Below, piece after piece: positions 25,943 to 35,722 of a DNA stretch of 64,000 nucleotides; position 1 is the first letter of the stretch; every line of letters begins with the position of its first letter. The position numbers and the translations under genes are program-made. Origin of the DNA: Vibrio sp. CK2-1 (GTDB lineage Bacteria > Pseudomonadota > Gammaproteobacteria > Enterobacterales > Vibrionaceae); assembly GCF_021726515.1 (NCBI RefSeq), contig NZ_JAKKCJ010000005.1, positions 124,001 to 188,000 of the forward strand, read 5' to 3'. The notes below the pieces were generated by a model. It made no database searches. It was not told where the DNA came from and saw only the letters and a program-made list of their open reading frames with translations.

Positions 25943-26926
25943 ATGGAATTGATTCGAGGCATTCACAATATTCAGGCGCATCATTCAGGATGTGTGCTCA
26001 GCATTGGTAATTTTGATGGTGTCCATTTAGGGCATCAGAAAGTATTAAAGCAACTTTGTGAACACGCTGAGACTCTAGGATTACCTTCGGTTGTGATGAC
26101 GTTTGAGCCTCAGCCAATGGAGTTTTTTGCGAAGCAAGCTGCACCAGCAAGGCTCACTCGGCTACGTGATAAGTTTGCCCAATTATCCAAATGTAAAATT
26201 GACCGCTTATTGTGTGTTAATTTTAATCAAAAGTTTGCCAATTTAAGCCCTGAGGATTTTATTAGTGAATTGCTAGTTAAGAAACTTGGGGTTAAGTTTT
26301 TAGTGGTGGGTGATGACTTTTGTTTTGGAAAAAATCGCCAAGGTAGTTTTTCTGACTTGCAAAAAGCAGCAGATAAATATGGCTTCCAAGTAGTCAATAC
26401 ACAAAGCTTTTGTATGCCAGCCCGTATTGCCCAACAAGCTGACTCTGCCGTGCGAGTGAGTAGTACCGCGATTCGCCAAGCATTAGCGAGTGATGATCTG
26501 GCGTCGGCTGCGACTATGCTAGGCCGTGACTACAGTATTAATGGCCGCGTATCGCATGGTCGTAAGTTAGGTCGAACCATTGGTTTTCCAACGGCGAACA
26601 TCCCATTAAAACGTAATGTGTCACCAGTGTCTGGTGTCTATGTGGTGAAAGTAGTCGGAGCCGATGACAATGCGGTGATCGGCGGTGTTGCAAATGTCGG
26701 TAACAGGCCAACCGTTAATGGCGTACGTCAGCAGCTTGAAGTGCATTTGTTTGATTTCAAAAACAACCTGTACGGCAAGCAGCTAGAAGTAGTACTGCTA
26801 CATAAAATTCGTGATGAACAAAAATTTGATTCATTTGAATTATTGAAACAACAAATAGAATTAGATGCTCAAGTGGCAAGGGTGTGGTTACTTGAACACA
26901 ACATATTTTCAGAGATGGCTGAATAA
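25943..26926 (+). CDS. ribF: bifunctional riboflavin kinase / FAD synthetase
   Basis: RibF converts riboflavin to FMN and then FAD. The N-terminal FMN adenylyltransferase domain has the nucleotide-binding motif GNFDGVHLGHQ, and the C-terminal flavokinase domain has GRTIGFPTANIPL and VANVGNRPTV. I start it at ATG 25943 (327 aa, MELIRGIHNI as in E. coli). An in-frame TTG at 25925 would add six residues. It precedes ileS as in most gamma-proteobacteria. No FMN riboswitch is visible upstream. Confidence 0.94.
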   Translation: MELIRGIHNIQAHHSGCVLSIGNFDGVHLGHQKVLKQLCEHAETLGLPSVVMTFEPQPMEFFAKQAAPARLTRLRDKFAQLSKCKIDRLLCVNFNQKFANLSPEDFISELLVKKLGVKFLVVGDDFCFGKNRQGSFSDLQKAADKYGFQVVNTQSFCMPARIAQQADSAVRVSSTAIRQALASDDLASAATMLGRDYSINGRVSHGRKLGRTIGFPTANIPLKRNVSPVSGVYVVKVVGADDNAVIGGVANVGNRPTVNGVRQQLEVHLFDFKNNLYGKQLEVVLLHKIRDEQKFDSFELLKQQIELDAQVARVWLLEHNIFSEMAE

Positions 26927-26987
26927 GCACTACATCTCCAAGAAAATCCTTATTTAATATCGCCCAATGTAACGGAATTAAGAATCG

Positions 26988-29846
26988 ATGACTGACTATA
27001 AAGATACTCTGAATCTACCTGAAACAGGGTTTCCAATGCGCGGAAATCTGGCCAATCGTGAGCCAGAAATGCTTAAGCGTTGGTACAAAGAAGATCTTTA
27101 CGGCGCAATCCGTGCTGCAAAGAAAGGTAAAAAATCCTTCGTATTACACGATGGCCCTCCATACGCCAACGGTGATATTCATATTGGTCACGCGTTAAAC
27201 AAGATTCTTAAAGATATTATTATTAAATCAAAGACACTTTCTGGCTTTGATGCGCCATACGTTCCAGGTTGGGACTGCCACGGTCTTCCCATCGAACTTA
27301 TGGTTGAGAAGAAAAAAGGCAAGCCGGGTCAAAAGATCTCGGCGGCTGAATTCCGTGAAGAATGTCGTAAATACGCGGCTGGCCAAGTAGAAGGTCAAAA
27401 AGAAAGCTTCAAGCGTTTGGGTATCATGGGCGAGTGGGACAAACCATACCGCACTATGGACTTTGGCACTGAAGCGAACATCATCCGTGCTCTAGGTAAA
27501 ATTGCCGACCAAGGTCACTTGTTGAAAGGTTTCAAACCTGTTCACTGGTGTACTGACTGTGGTTCAGCACTCGCAGAAGCGGAAGTAGAATATAAAGATA
27601 AAGTATCACCTTCTATCGACGTACGTTTTAAAGCTGCAGACCAAGCCGCGACCGTGGCTAAGTTTGATTGCAAAGAAGGTCATCAAGGTGAAGGTGATGT
27701 GTCGATTGTTATCTGGACAACCACCCCTTGGACATTACCTGCAAACCGCGCGGTATGTTTACGTGACGATCTTGAATACGTATTGATTCAAGTTGAAGCC
27801 AATGGCGAACAACCTGCTGAGCGTATTATCGTGGCTTCAGAACTAGCGAAATCTGTGATGGATCGCGCTGGTATCGAGCATTTCCACAACCTAGGTTTCG
27901 CCACTGGTAAAGATCTTGAGTTAACGCAATTTGCTCACCCGTTCTACGATTTCAGCGTTCCTGCTGTATTGGGCGATCACGTTACAACCGATTCTGGTAC
28001 TGGTGTCGTTCACACTGCTCCTGGCCACGGTCAAGAAGACTTCGTAGTCGGTAAACAATACGATTTAGAAGTGGCTAACCCAGTGGGTTCTAACGGCGTT
28101 TACTTGCCAGATACTGAGCTATTTGCAGGTCAACACGTCTTTAAAGCGAACGATTCAGTACTTGAAGTATTGAAAGAAAAAGGCGCACTTTTACATCACC
28201 ACGCTTACGAGCACAGCTACCCGCATTGCTGGCGTCATAAGACTCCAATCATCTTCCGTGCGACGCCACAATGGTTCGTATCGATGGATCAAGCGGGTCT
28301 ACGTGCTAAAGCATTAGGTGCTATCAAAAATGTTGAGTGGATGCCGGAGTGGGGTCAAAGCCGCATCGAAGGTATGATCGAAGGTCGCCCAGAATGGTGT
28401 ATCTCTCGTCAACGTACTTGGGGCGTGCCAATCGCTTTATTCGTACACAAAGAAACCGCTGAACTGCACCCTAACTCTCCTGAGCTTATCGAGAAAGTCG
28501 CTAAGCTAGTGGAAGAAAAAGGCATTCAAGCTTGGTGGGATGTCGATGCCGCTGAACTAATGAGCTCAGAAGATGCCGCTAACTACGAGAAAGTTCTTGA
28601 TACGTTAGATGTATGGTTTGACTCAGGTGTGACTCACTACGCGGTTGTAGACAACCGTGATGAGTTCAATGGCAACAGCGCGGATCTATACCTTGAAGGT
28701 TCAGATCAACACCGTGGCTGGTTCCAATCATCATTGATCACGTCAATCGCAATGAAAGATGAAGCGCCTTACAAACAAGTACTAACACACGGTTTCGTGG
28801 TAGATGGTAACGGCCGCAAGATGTCAAAATCTATCGGTAACGTGGTTGCGCCAAAAGATGTGACTAACAAGCTGGGTGCTGACATTTTACGTCTATGGGT
28901 AGCTTCAACTGACTACACCGGTGAAGTAGCGGTTTCTGATGAAATCCTAAAACGTAGTGCGGATGCGTATCGTCGTATTCGTAACACTGCACGTTTCTTC
29001 CTTGCGAACTTGAATGGTTTCAACCCAGCAACGGATATGGTCGCGCCAGAAGATATGGTGGCACTGGATCGTTGGGCGGTAGCTCGTGCACAAGCGGCGC
29101 AAACTGAAATCGTTAAAGCGTATGAAGAATACAATACTCACGGCGTAACACAGCGTTTAATGCAGTTCTGTTCAATTGAAATGGGCTCATTCTACCTAGA
29201 CGTGATTAAAGACCGTCAGTACACCGCGAAACAAGGTGGCCACGCACAACGTAGCTGTCAAACAGCGCTTTACTACATCGTAGAAGCCCTAGTTCGTTGG
29301 ATGGCGCCTATCATGTCATTCACTGCTGATGAAATCTGGAACGAAATGCCAGCTAAACTACCAAACGGTGAAGCTCGCGATCAGTTCGTGTTTACGGGTG
29401 AATGGTTCGACGGTTTATTCGGTCTAATTGAAGGTGAAGAGCTAAACAACGAATTCTGGACGCAAATCCAAACGGTTCGTGCTTCAGTGAACAAGTTGCT
29501 TGAAGCGGCTCGTAACGACAAAACCATTGGTGGTTCATTACAAGCGGAAGTGACTCTGTACGCAGACGACGCATTAGCTGCAACCATCAATAAGCTTGAA
29601 GATGAATTACGTTTCGTACTATTAACTTCTAAAGCACAAGTGAAACCACTAAGCGAGAAAACTGACGCAGCCAAAGAAACCGAAGTCGAAGGTTTATTTG
29701 TCGAGGTTGCCGCTTCAGAAGCTGAGAAGTGTGACCGTTGTTGGCACCATGTGGCCGATGTTGGCACCATTGCTGGTCATGAAACCGTATGTGGTCGTTG
29801 TGTGACTAACGTTGATGGCGACGGCGAAGTCCGCAAGTTCGCATAA
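26988..29846 (+). CDS. ileS: isoleucyl-tRNA synthetase
   Basis: IleS charges tRNA(Ile). The 952-aa class I enzyme has the HIGH motif (GDIHIGHAL), KMSKS ([10 protein letters not shown]) and the large editing domain ([13 protein letters not shown] to [11 protein letters not shown]). A C-terminal zinc site is given by CDRCWHH and CGRC. The stop overlaps the lspA start by one base (TAATG). Confidence 0.97.
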   Translation: MTDYKDTLNLPETGFPMRGNLANREPEMLKRWYKEDLYGAIRAAKKGKKSFVLHDGPPYANGDIHIGHALNKILKDIIIKSKTLSGFDAPYVPGWDCHGLPIELMVEKKKGKPGQKISAAEFREECRKYAAGQVEGQKESFKRLGIMGEWDKPYRTMDFGTEANIIRALGKIADQGHLLKGFKPVHWCTDCGSALAEAEVEYKDKVSPSIDVRFKAADQAATVAKFDCKEGHQGEGDVSIVIWTTTPWTLPANRAVCLRDDLEYVLIQVEANGEQPAERIIVASELAKSVMDRAGIEHFHNLGFATGKDLELTQFAHPFYDFSVPAVLGDHVTTDSGTGVVHTAPGHGQEDFVVGKQYDLEVANPVGSNGVYLPDTELFAGQHVFKANDSVLEVLKEKGALLHHHAYEHSYPHCWRHKTPIIFRATPQWFVSMDQAGLRAKALGAIKNVEWMPEWGQSRIEGMIEGRPEWCISRQRTWGVPIALFVHKETAELHPNSPELIEKVAKLVEEKGIQAWWDVDAAELMSSEDAANYEKVLDTLDVWFDSGVTHYAVVDNRDEFNGNSADLYLEGSDQHRGWFQSSLITSIAMKDEAPYKQVLTHGFVVDGNGRKMSKSIGNVVAPKDVTNKLGADILRLWVASTDYTGEVAVSDEILKRSADAYRRIRNTARFFLANLNGFNPATDMVAPEDMVALDRWAVARAQAAQTEIVKAYEEYNTHGVTQRLMQFCSIEMGSFYLDVIKDRQYTAKQGGHAQRSCQTALYYIVEALVRWMAPIMSFTADEIWNEMPAKLPNGEARDQFVFTGEWFDGLFGLIEGEELNNEFWTQIQTVRASVNKLLEAARNDKTIGGSLQAEVTLYADDALAATINKLEDELRFVLLTSKAQVKPLSEKTDAAKETEVEGLFVEVAASEAEKCDRCWHHVADVGTIAGHETVCGRCVTNVDGDGEVRKFA

Positions 29847-30349
29847 TGAGTAATCTTATTAAACAAACAGGGCTTCGCTGGCTATGGCTGGCAGCTCTGG
29901 TGTTTTGCTTAGACATTGGCATTAAGTTAATTGTCATGGATAACATGGGATATGGTTGGGCAAACCGTATTGAAGTGTTGCCATTTTTTAATCTACTTTA
30001 TGTTCATAATCTAGGTGCAGCATTTAGCTTCTTAAGCGATCAAGAAGGCTGGCAACGTTGGTTGTTCTCAGGCATCGCATTTGTGGTGAGTGGCGTGTTG
30101 ATGTGGTGGATGCGTAAGTTACCTGCTACTGAGCGTTGGAACAATGTTGCTTATGCTTTAGTGATTGGCGGCGCACTCGGCAATGTATTTGACCGAATTG
30201 TGCATGGCTTTGTTGTCGATTATCTCGATTTTTTCTGGGGTAATTATCACTGGCCAGCCTTTAACTTGGCGGATTCAGCCATTTGTATCGGTGCTGTTAT
30301 GATTGTGCTTGACGGTTTTCGCTCTAAAAAAGAGCAACCAGACGCCTAA
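29846..30349 (+). CDS. lspA: lipoprotein signal peptidase (signal peptidase II)
   Basis: LspA cleaves the signal peptide of diacylated prolipoproteins. The 167-aa membrane protein has four hydrophobic segments and the aspartyl dyad D125 ([10 protein letters not shown]) and D143 (FNLADSAI), with the conserved VHNLGAAFS. It is translationally coupled to ileS. Confidence 0.96.
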   Translation: MSNLIKQTGLRWLWLAALVFCLDIGIKLIVMDNMGYGWANRIEVLPFFNLLYVHNLGAAFSFLSDQEGWQRWLFSGIAFVVSGVLMWWMRKLPATERWNNVAYALVIGGALGNVFDRIVHGFVVDYLDFFWGNYHWPAFNLADSAICIGAVMIVLDGFRSKKEQPDA

Positions 30350-30371
30350 TTCGTTACTCAAGCCTCAGTTT

Positions 30372-30405
30372 AAAAGCGCCATTGGTTTTCCAGTGGCGCT
30401 TTTTT
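30372..30405 (+). terminator. terminator after lspA
   Basis: The stem AAAAGCGCCATTGG / CCAGTGGCGCTTTTT has a short TTTT loop and a T-run. fkpB downstream therefore may need its own promoter. Confidence 0.85.
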
Positions 30406-30482
30406 ATATAATCCGTTAACGTTTCTCGTGGCTCGAATCTCGTTTCTCGGGTAAAGCTGATTTTAAAGAATAAGGATTTTTC

Positions 30483-30911
30483 GTGTCGATAATTACAGAA
30501 AAGAGTACGGTCACTTTGCATTTTACCATTAAGCTAAAAGATGGCTCGGTGGCGGATAGTACCCACAACATGGGAAAAGCGGCTAAATTTACTATGGGCG
30601 ATGGTAGTTTAAGTCCCAACTTCGAAACTTGCCTTGTCGGTTTAACGACCGGTGAAAGCAAAGCGATAGAGCTTGAAGCCAAAGATGCTTTTGGTGAGCC
30701 TAATCCAGACTTTATTCAATATATGGATAAAAATCGCTTTAATGGTCAAGAGCTAGAGGTCGGCACCATCATGGCGTTTAATGGCCGAGATGGCATGGAA
30801 ATTCCGGGCATTATTTCTGAAGTCACTGGTGAATCGGTAAAGGTTGATTTTAATCATCCACTTGTCGGTCAAGACGTGGTTTTTGACGTAGAAATCTTAG
30901 CCGTAGAATAG
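30483..30911 (+). CDS. fkpB: FKBP-type peptidyl-prolyl cis-trans isomerase FkpB
   Basis: The protein is a SlyD/FkpB-class prolyl isomerase of 142 aa. It starts SIITEKSTVTLHFTIKLKDGSVADST and has the FKBP core with the inserted IF domain (IQYMDKNRFNGQELEVGTIM), and it lacks the histidine tail of SlyD. The start is GTG at 30483. Its position between lspA and ispH is the enteric order. Confidence 0.92.
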   Translation: MSIITEKSTVTLHFTIKLKDGSVADSTHNMGKAAKFTMGDGSLSPNFETCLVGLTTGESKAIELEAKDAFGEPNPDFIQYMDKNRFNGQELEVGTIMAFNGRDGMEIPGIISEVTGESVKVDFNHPLVGQDVVFDVEILAVE

Positions 30912-31005
30912 CTGACATTTAGGGATAATGGTTGCCTGTAAAAACGTTATCGGTAGAATAGCGCCATTCATTGCCGCTTAAGTGATCAGAGATATGACCC
31001 AAGAC

Positions 31006-31950
31006 ATGAAAATTTTGTTAGCCAACCCACGTGGCTTCTGCGCTGGTGTAGACCGTGCGATCAGTATTGTTGAACGTGCGTTAGAAATGTATCAGCCGCC
31101 AATTTATGTTCGTCATGAAGTGGTACACAATCGTTTTGTGGTTGAAGGTTTAAAGCAGCGTGGCGCAGTGTTTGTTGAAGAATTGTCTGAAGTGCCAGAT
31201 GACAATATTGTTATCTTCTCAGCGCATGGTGTTTCTCAAGTGGTTCGCCAAGAAGCCAAAGATCGTCAGTTAACGGTTTTTGATGCAACTTGTCCTCTGG
31301 TAACCAAAGTACATATGGAAGTGGCTCGCGCGAGTCGCCGTAATATGGAAGTCGTGTTGATCGGTCACGCTGGACATCCAGAAGTGGAAGGCACTATGGG
31401 CCAATACGCCAGCGAAACGGGTGGCATGTACCTAGTTGAGCGTCCAGAAGATGTCGCTAACCTAGTAGTAAAAGATCCGACTCACTTACATTACGTTAGC
31501 CAAACCACGCTTTCGGTTGATGAAACCTCTGATGTTATTGATGAGTTGCGTAAAACCTTCCCAGAAATTCAAGGGCCGCGTAAAGATGACATTTGTTACG
31601 CCACCCAAAACCGTCAAGACGCAGTCCGTATTTTAGCCGGTAGTGTTGATGTGATGGTCGTCGTAGGCTCAAAAAACTCGTCAAACTCAACTCGCCTAAA
31701 AGAGCTATCGGAAAAACTGGGTACTCCTGGTTATTTGACTGATTGCCCTGAAGACATTAATCCAGCTTGGTTTGGTGGCAAAACTAAAGTCGGCGTTACC
31801 GCAGGCGCATCAGCTCCTGAAGAACTAGTCGATCAAATCATCGATCGCATTAAAGAGCTAGGCGGACGCGATGTAGAAGAAGTACTAGGCCGCGAAGAAA
31901 ATATGTTCTTTGAAGTGCCAAAAGAGCTGCAAATTAAGAATGTAGAGTAG
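31006..31950 (+). CDS. ispH: 4-hydroxy-3-methylbut-2-enyl diphosphate reductase
   Basis: IspH performs the last step of the MEP isoprenoid pathway, making IPP and DMAPP with a 4Fe-4S cluster. The protein begins [12 protein letters not shown] with cluster ligand C12. The second and third cysteines are in FDATCPLV and DDICYAT. The active-site EGTMGQY and SKNSSNS are present. Three starts are possible (GTG 30982, ATG 30994, ATG 31006); I chose the last, which gives the usual N-terminus and 314 aa. Confidence 0.94.
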   Translation: MKILLANPRGFCAGVDRAISIVERALEMYQPPIYVRHEVVHNRFVVEGLKQRGAVFVEELSEVPDDNIVIFSAHGVSQVVRQEAKDRQLTVFDATCPLVTKVHMEVARASRRNMEVVLIGHAGHPEVEGTMGQYASETGGMYLVERPEDVANLVVKDPTHLHYVSQTTLSVDETSDVIDELRKTFPEIQGPRKDDICYATQNRQDAVRILAGSVDVMVVVGSKNSSNSTRLKELSEKLGTPGYLTDCPEDINPAWFGGKTKVGVTAGASAPEELVDQIIDRIKELGGRDVEEVLGREENMFFEVPKELQIKNVE

Positions 31951-32010
31951 CGGGACTCGGAAAAGACGTTTCTCGTCGCTCGGAAGAGATAGTTCGAGAC
32001 AAAATCAAAT

Positions 32011-32046
32011 AAGGTCGCTAGATGAAAGTCTAGCGACCTTTTTTCT
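32011..32046 (+). terminator. ispH terminator
   Basis: A 12-bp perfect stem AAGGTCGCTAGA / TCTAGCGACCTT with a 6-nt loop is followed by TTTT. Confidence 0.92.
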
Positions 32047-32334
32047 CTTTTAGATAAGGTGATGAGACATATTGTTGCTATGTTCATTTTGGTGCATTTA
32101 AAATCGATCCACTGAAATCACATACTTGAAAAATCGGCAGTGTGATTTATTTTTATCTTAAAATTGTATTTTTTGTGATTTTTTATATGGGTTTATATTT
32201 TAACCTTGGTTTTTTATTTTTGTTATTAAAGGTTTGTCTAATTTTATCGCCAATTGTTGTAAGTTTTTATTTTGGTCTGTTAATTGCATGTTGATTTACT
32301 CAATCTAATTAATATTATGAAAGAGGCTTCAAGG
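32047..32334. other. very AT-rich leader region of the BMP gene
   Basis: This interval completes the 384-bp gap after ispH. It is dominated by runs of T and A, with no gene and no hairpin that I can name. A ribosome-binding site (AAGG) lies just before ATG 32335. The composition change continues into the following gene. Confidence 0.6.
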
Positions 32335-33378
32335 ATGAAAAAAACTTTATGTAATATAGGCATTACATTATCAGTGTTATTTTCAAGCATTAGTTTAGCT
32401 GATGATAAAACTAACATATTGGTGTTTATTCCTGGTAATCACCAAGATAATGGATTTATGGAAGCTGCATATCATGGTTATGAAAAAATATCAAATGAAC
32501 TTGATGTCAATGTTACCTACATTTCTAATATTTCATCAAGCTCTGATAGACAAGTCCTTACTGATGCTTTAAGAAAAAAGGCTGAAGATAACCCAGATCT
32601 TATTATTGCTCATGGTGGGCAAAGTAATTTACCAGTACAAGAAATAAGTAAAGAGTTTTCAGGTGTTGATTTTGTGGTTATTCAAGGTAATACAGCTAGT
32701 AGTAACGTGTCTAGTTATGTAGTTAAGCAAGAATATTCTACATGGTTAGCTGGTGCATTGGCCGGAATGGTAACAAAAACAAATAAGGTCGGACACATAT
32801 CAGGTGCTTGGCCAATGCCCGGCATAATAGGCCGTGGCGCTTTTTATAATGGGATGATGTACGTAAACCCTGATGTTGAATTTATCAGCACTTTTACTGG
32901 AGATTTGGATAATAAAGAAATAAATCAATTCGCTGCTAAGAGACAAATTGATAGGGGTGCTGATATTATTTTTACAATGTTAAATGGCGGCAGAGTTGGT
33001 GTTATCGATGAGGTGAAAGCATCTAATGGTGTAACTCAGATTGGTAATGTTTCAGATTGGACTACTTATGATCAAAGCTTTATTGGCTCGGCAGTTGCTG
33101 ATACATCTGTCGCCGTATTTAATGCTGCCAACGATTATGTTACTGGGCAATGGACTCCAAACAAAATTAATGAAATCGCACTTGATAGTACTGAAGTAGT
33201 AAAACTGACGGTTTCTGATTCAATTTCACTAGAAGTTAAGGATAAGTTGAAAAAACTTCAACAAGATCTAAGCTCTGGAGAAATAGCTTTTAATACAGAA
33301 TATACAGGTCCAGAATTTGACCCTAAAACTGATTCCTTTGTGAATCAAAATTATAAAAAAAGACTGATATCGAAATAG
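32335..33378 (+). CDS. BMP-family periplasmic substrate-binding protein
   Basis: The 347-aa protein has a cleavable signal peptide (MKKTLCNIGITLSVLFSSIS, cleavage near SLA-DD) and no lipobox cysteine at the cleavage site. The mature part resembles the BMP/PnrA periplasmic-binding family, whose members bind nucleosides or related ligands for ABC importers. Supporting segments are NGFMEAAYHGYEKI, GADIIFTMLNGGRVGVIDEV and WTTYDQSFIGSAVADTSVAVF. No permease or ATPase gene is adjacent. Base composition is clearly more AT-rich than the neighbours, which suggests acquisition. The family call is good; the ligand is unknown. Confidence 0.75.
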   Translation: MKKTLCNIGITLSVLFSSISLADDKTNILVFIPGNHQDNGFMEAAYHGYEKISNELDVNVTYISNISSSSDRQVLTDALRKKAEDNPDLIIAHGGQSNLPVQEISKEFSGVDFVVIQGNTASSNVSSYVVKQEYSTWLAGALAGMVTKTNKVGHISGAWPMPGIIGRGAFYNGMMYVNPDVEFISTFTGDLDNKEINQFAAKRQIDRGADIIFTMLNGGRVGVIDEVKASNGVTQIGNVSDWTTYDQSFIGSAVADTSVAVFNAANDYVTGQWTPNKINEIALDSTEVVKLTVSDSISLEVKDKLKKLQQDLSSGEIAFNTEYTGPEFDPKTDSFVNQNYKKRLISK

Positions 33379-33497
33379 GAAATGATAATATTAATATTAA
33401 TACTTTTAATCAATTAGCGGTTTATGGCATATCCTCTTACTTGCTTTTTAGTGGTTAAAAACATGGCTGTTTTATTGTTAACTTTGTTTTAATAACT

Positions 33498-33535
33498 AAA
33501 AAAGACCGACTGTCTCTCAACCATCGGTCTTTATC
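33498..33535. terminator. terminator between the BMP gene and cstA
   Basis: AAAGACCGA / TCGGTCTTT form a 9-bp stem with a 14-nt loop; A-rich sequence precedes it and T-rich sequence follows it. It separates convergent genes. Confidence 0.75.
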
Positions 33536-33581
33536 TTTTCCGAGAAGCAACGCGCCCTAGCAACGAGCTTCCGAGTAACGC

Positions 33582-35072
33582 TTACACCGTCTCAGGCTTC
33601 GCATTTAACTTATCTTCTTCAGCTTGGTCGAACTCTGGGTCGCCTTTGCCTTTCGATACTTTAATTACATAGCCTGTGATGAATAGCATAGCCACTACAC
33701 CAATGATGGTTGAGATTTGCATGTCCAAACCAAAGCCTAGTGTGCTGCTGTTTAAGATGAAGGTAATACATACCGTTGTCATAAACATAGCTGGAACTGT
33801 TGTGATCCAGTGGAATTTATTCATACGCAGTAGGTAAGCAGAAGCAGTCCAAAGCATCATCACAGCCGTGGTTTGGTTAGCAAAGCCGAAGTAGCGCCAG
33901 ATGATGCCGAAGTCTACTTGAGTCAAAATGCCGCCGATAACAAATAATGGAAGTGCCATTAGTAAGCGGCTTTTTAGTGTTTTTTGTTCCATGTTGAAGT
34001 ATTCAGCAAGGATCAAACGGCTAGAACGGAATGCGGTATCGCCAGACGTGATAGGTAGAATCACCACACCTAGGAAAGCAATGACGCCGCCGAATACGCC
34101 AAGTAGACCAAATGATGATGAGTAAACTACATTACCTGGGCCACCGTGTTTCACTGCTTCGCCTAGTGCATCCATAGAACCAAAGAATGACAACGCGATT
34201 GCACACCAGATTAGCGCGATAATACCTTCACCAATCATGGCACCAAAGAAGACGAAACGGCCGTTCTTTTCATTTTCTAAGCAGCGAGCCATTAGAGGAG
34301 ACTGAGTTGCGTGGAAGCCTGAAATCGCACCACAAGCAATGGTGATGAATAGCGCAGGCCATAGTGGTAGATCGTGTGGGTTCATGTTGGTGAACATGTC
34401 GCTAAATTTATAGCCAGCAAGAACCGCTTGGTCGCTTGAGAAGGCGATTGCGCTGATTAGGCCAACTGACATGAAAATTAACAAGAAGCCGAATAGTGGG
34501 TAGAAACGACCAATGATTTTATCGATTGGAACAATAGTGGCTAAAATGTAGTAGCCAAAGATAATCGCAACCATAGTGCCCATTGAAACGGTCGCACTGG
34601 TTTGCTCGTTCACTAGGTTAGTGATCATGCCTGCTGGAGCGGAAACAAATACCACACCTACTAACATTAATAACACAATCGCAAACACGTTCATGAAGTG
34701 TTTCGCGCCTTTACCTAGGTAGCGGCCAGTAATCGATGGAACCGAAGCGCCGCCGTTACGAATAGAAAGCATGCCAGAGAAGTAATCGTGAACCGCACCT
34801 GCAAAGATACAGCCTAAAACAATCCAAAGCATCGCAGCTGGGCCGTAAAGGGCACCCATGATTGGGCCGAAAATTGGGCCGACACCAGCAATGTTTAATA
34901 GTTGAACCAGGTAAACTTTCTTGTTCGACATTGGTACATAATCGACACCATCTTGCTTAGAGTAAGCCGGAGTAGTGCGGTTTTCATTAATGCCGAAAAC
35001 TTTTTCAACGAAAGCTCCGTAAATAAAGTAACCAGCAATCAATGCGGCTACACAAAAAAGGAACATCATCAT
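33582..35072 (-). CDS. CstA-family transporter (probable pyruvate/peptide uptake)
   Basis: This CstA (carbon starvation) family inner-membrane protein has 496 aa from ATG 35072 and about 14 hydrophobic segments. Family-typical regions are YVPMSNKKVYLVQLLNIAGVGPIFGPIMGALYGP, VHDYFSGMLSIRNGGASVP and SGFHATQSPLMARCLENEKNGR. It is shorter than E. coli CstA/BtsT (about 700-716 aa), as in the short vibrio paralogue. CstA-family proteins import pyruvate or peptides. Four BtsR-like repeats lie 86-153 bp upstream of the start and the btsSR genes are 5.5 kb away, so pyruvate transport under BtsSR control is the favoured inference. Confidence 0.85.
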   Translation of the reverse strand: MMMFLFCVAALIAGYFIYGAFVEKVFGINENRTTPAYSKQDGVDYVPMSNKKVYLVQLLNIAGVGPIFGPIMGALYGPAAMLWIVLGCIFAGAVHDYFSGMLSIRNGGASVPSITGRYLGKGAKHFMNVFAIVLLMLVGVVFVSAPAGMITNLVNEQTSATVSMGTMVAIIFGYYILATIVPIDKIIGRFYPLFGFLLIFMSVGLISAIAFSSDQAVLAGYKFSDMFTNMNPHDLPLWPALFITIACGAISGFHATQSPLMARCLENEKNGRFVFFGAMIGEGIIALIWCAIALSFFGSMDALGEAVKHGGPGNVVYSSSFGLLGVFGGVIAFLGVVILPITSGDTAFRSSRLILAEYFNMEQKTLKSRLLMALPLFVIGGILTQVDFGIIWRYFGFANQTTAVMMLWTASAYLLRMNKFHWITTVPAMFMTTVCITFILNSSTLGFGLDMQISTIIGVVAMLFITGYVIKVSKGKGDPEFDQAEEDKLNAKPETV

Positions 35073-35157
35073 AATTATTGTCCTGTTCAATAAAAGGGTT
35101 GAGGAGTACGGCATACATAATAATCCCAGCCTTAGTAACAAGCATTTAACCTTTTGA

Positions 35158-35225
35158 TGAGTGGTCGCATATAAAATTGAGCGGTCATTACTCCTAGTAA
35201 GTGGTTTTATTGTTAACTTAGCGGT
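35158..35225 (-). promoter_or_regulatory. array of four BtsR-like direct repeats upstream of cstA
   Basis: Read on the minus strand, ACCGCTAA, ACCACTTA, ACCGCTCA and ACCACTCA lie at 35225-35218, 35205-35198, 35185-35178 and 35165-35158, at exactly 20-bp intervals. The recalled E. coli BtsR (YehT) half-site is ACC(G/A)CT(C/T)A, as a direct pair. Three units fit fully and the fourth differs at one base. The array sits where an activator of the CstA-family gene should bind. Confidence 0.75.
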
Positions 35226-35302
35226 GCTTTTCGATTTGTTTTAAATGTGACCTGTGTAATAGTTGTGATAAATATCAATGTGATGAACAGAAGGGAATAT
35301 CA

Positions 35303-35677
35303 ATGAATCAAGCTCAAGTGAAAAAGTGGATTAAAAATATTGGTGTAGTAGCAGGTCTACTTTTAGTGGTTGCTTGTACTAGCACAGCAGAAGACTATGC
35401 CAAAGCGGGTGATTGGAATGCGGTTGGTTATTCTGATGGCATTAAAGGTAAGCAGCATCGTACCGCGGGAGACTTTAAAGATTTTAGCAAAGTAAATATT
35501 AATGATTATGCTGATGGTTACTTAAAAGGCATCAATGAATACTGTAACCCTAACCATGCTTATCAAATTGGGTTGAGCGGCAACTACTATGAAGGTGTGT
35601 GTGAAGGTACGCCTGATTCGCAAAAGTTCCGTATGGAATGGCAACGCGGTTGGAATGATAGTCAGCTGAATAACTAA
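35303..35677 (+). CDS. DUF2799 lipoprotein
   Basis: The 124-aa protein begins with a lipoprotein signal peptide whose hydrophobic stretch VVAGLLLVVAC ends at the predicted lipidated C25. The rest matches the DUF2799 pattern of repeated G-x-x-D/A-G units (WNAVGYSDGIKGKQ, YADGYLKGINEYC, WQRGWNDSQ). Start ATG 35303 follows GGGAA. DUF2799 proteins are envelope lipoproteins of unknown function. It is divergent from the CstA-family gene and upstream of the antiporter. Confidence 0.82.
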   Translation: MNQAQVKKWIKNIGVVAGLLLVVACTSTAEDYAKAGDWNAVGYSDGIKGKQHRTAGDFKDFSKVNINDYADGYLKGINEYCNPNHAYQIGLSGNYYEGVCEGTPDSQKFRMEWQRGWNDSQLNN

Positions 35678-35722
35678 TTTTATCGAATATTTGTGAATAG
35701 TTAATAATAGGTAGTATGTTTG

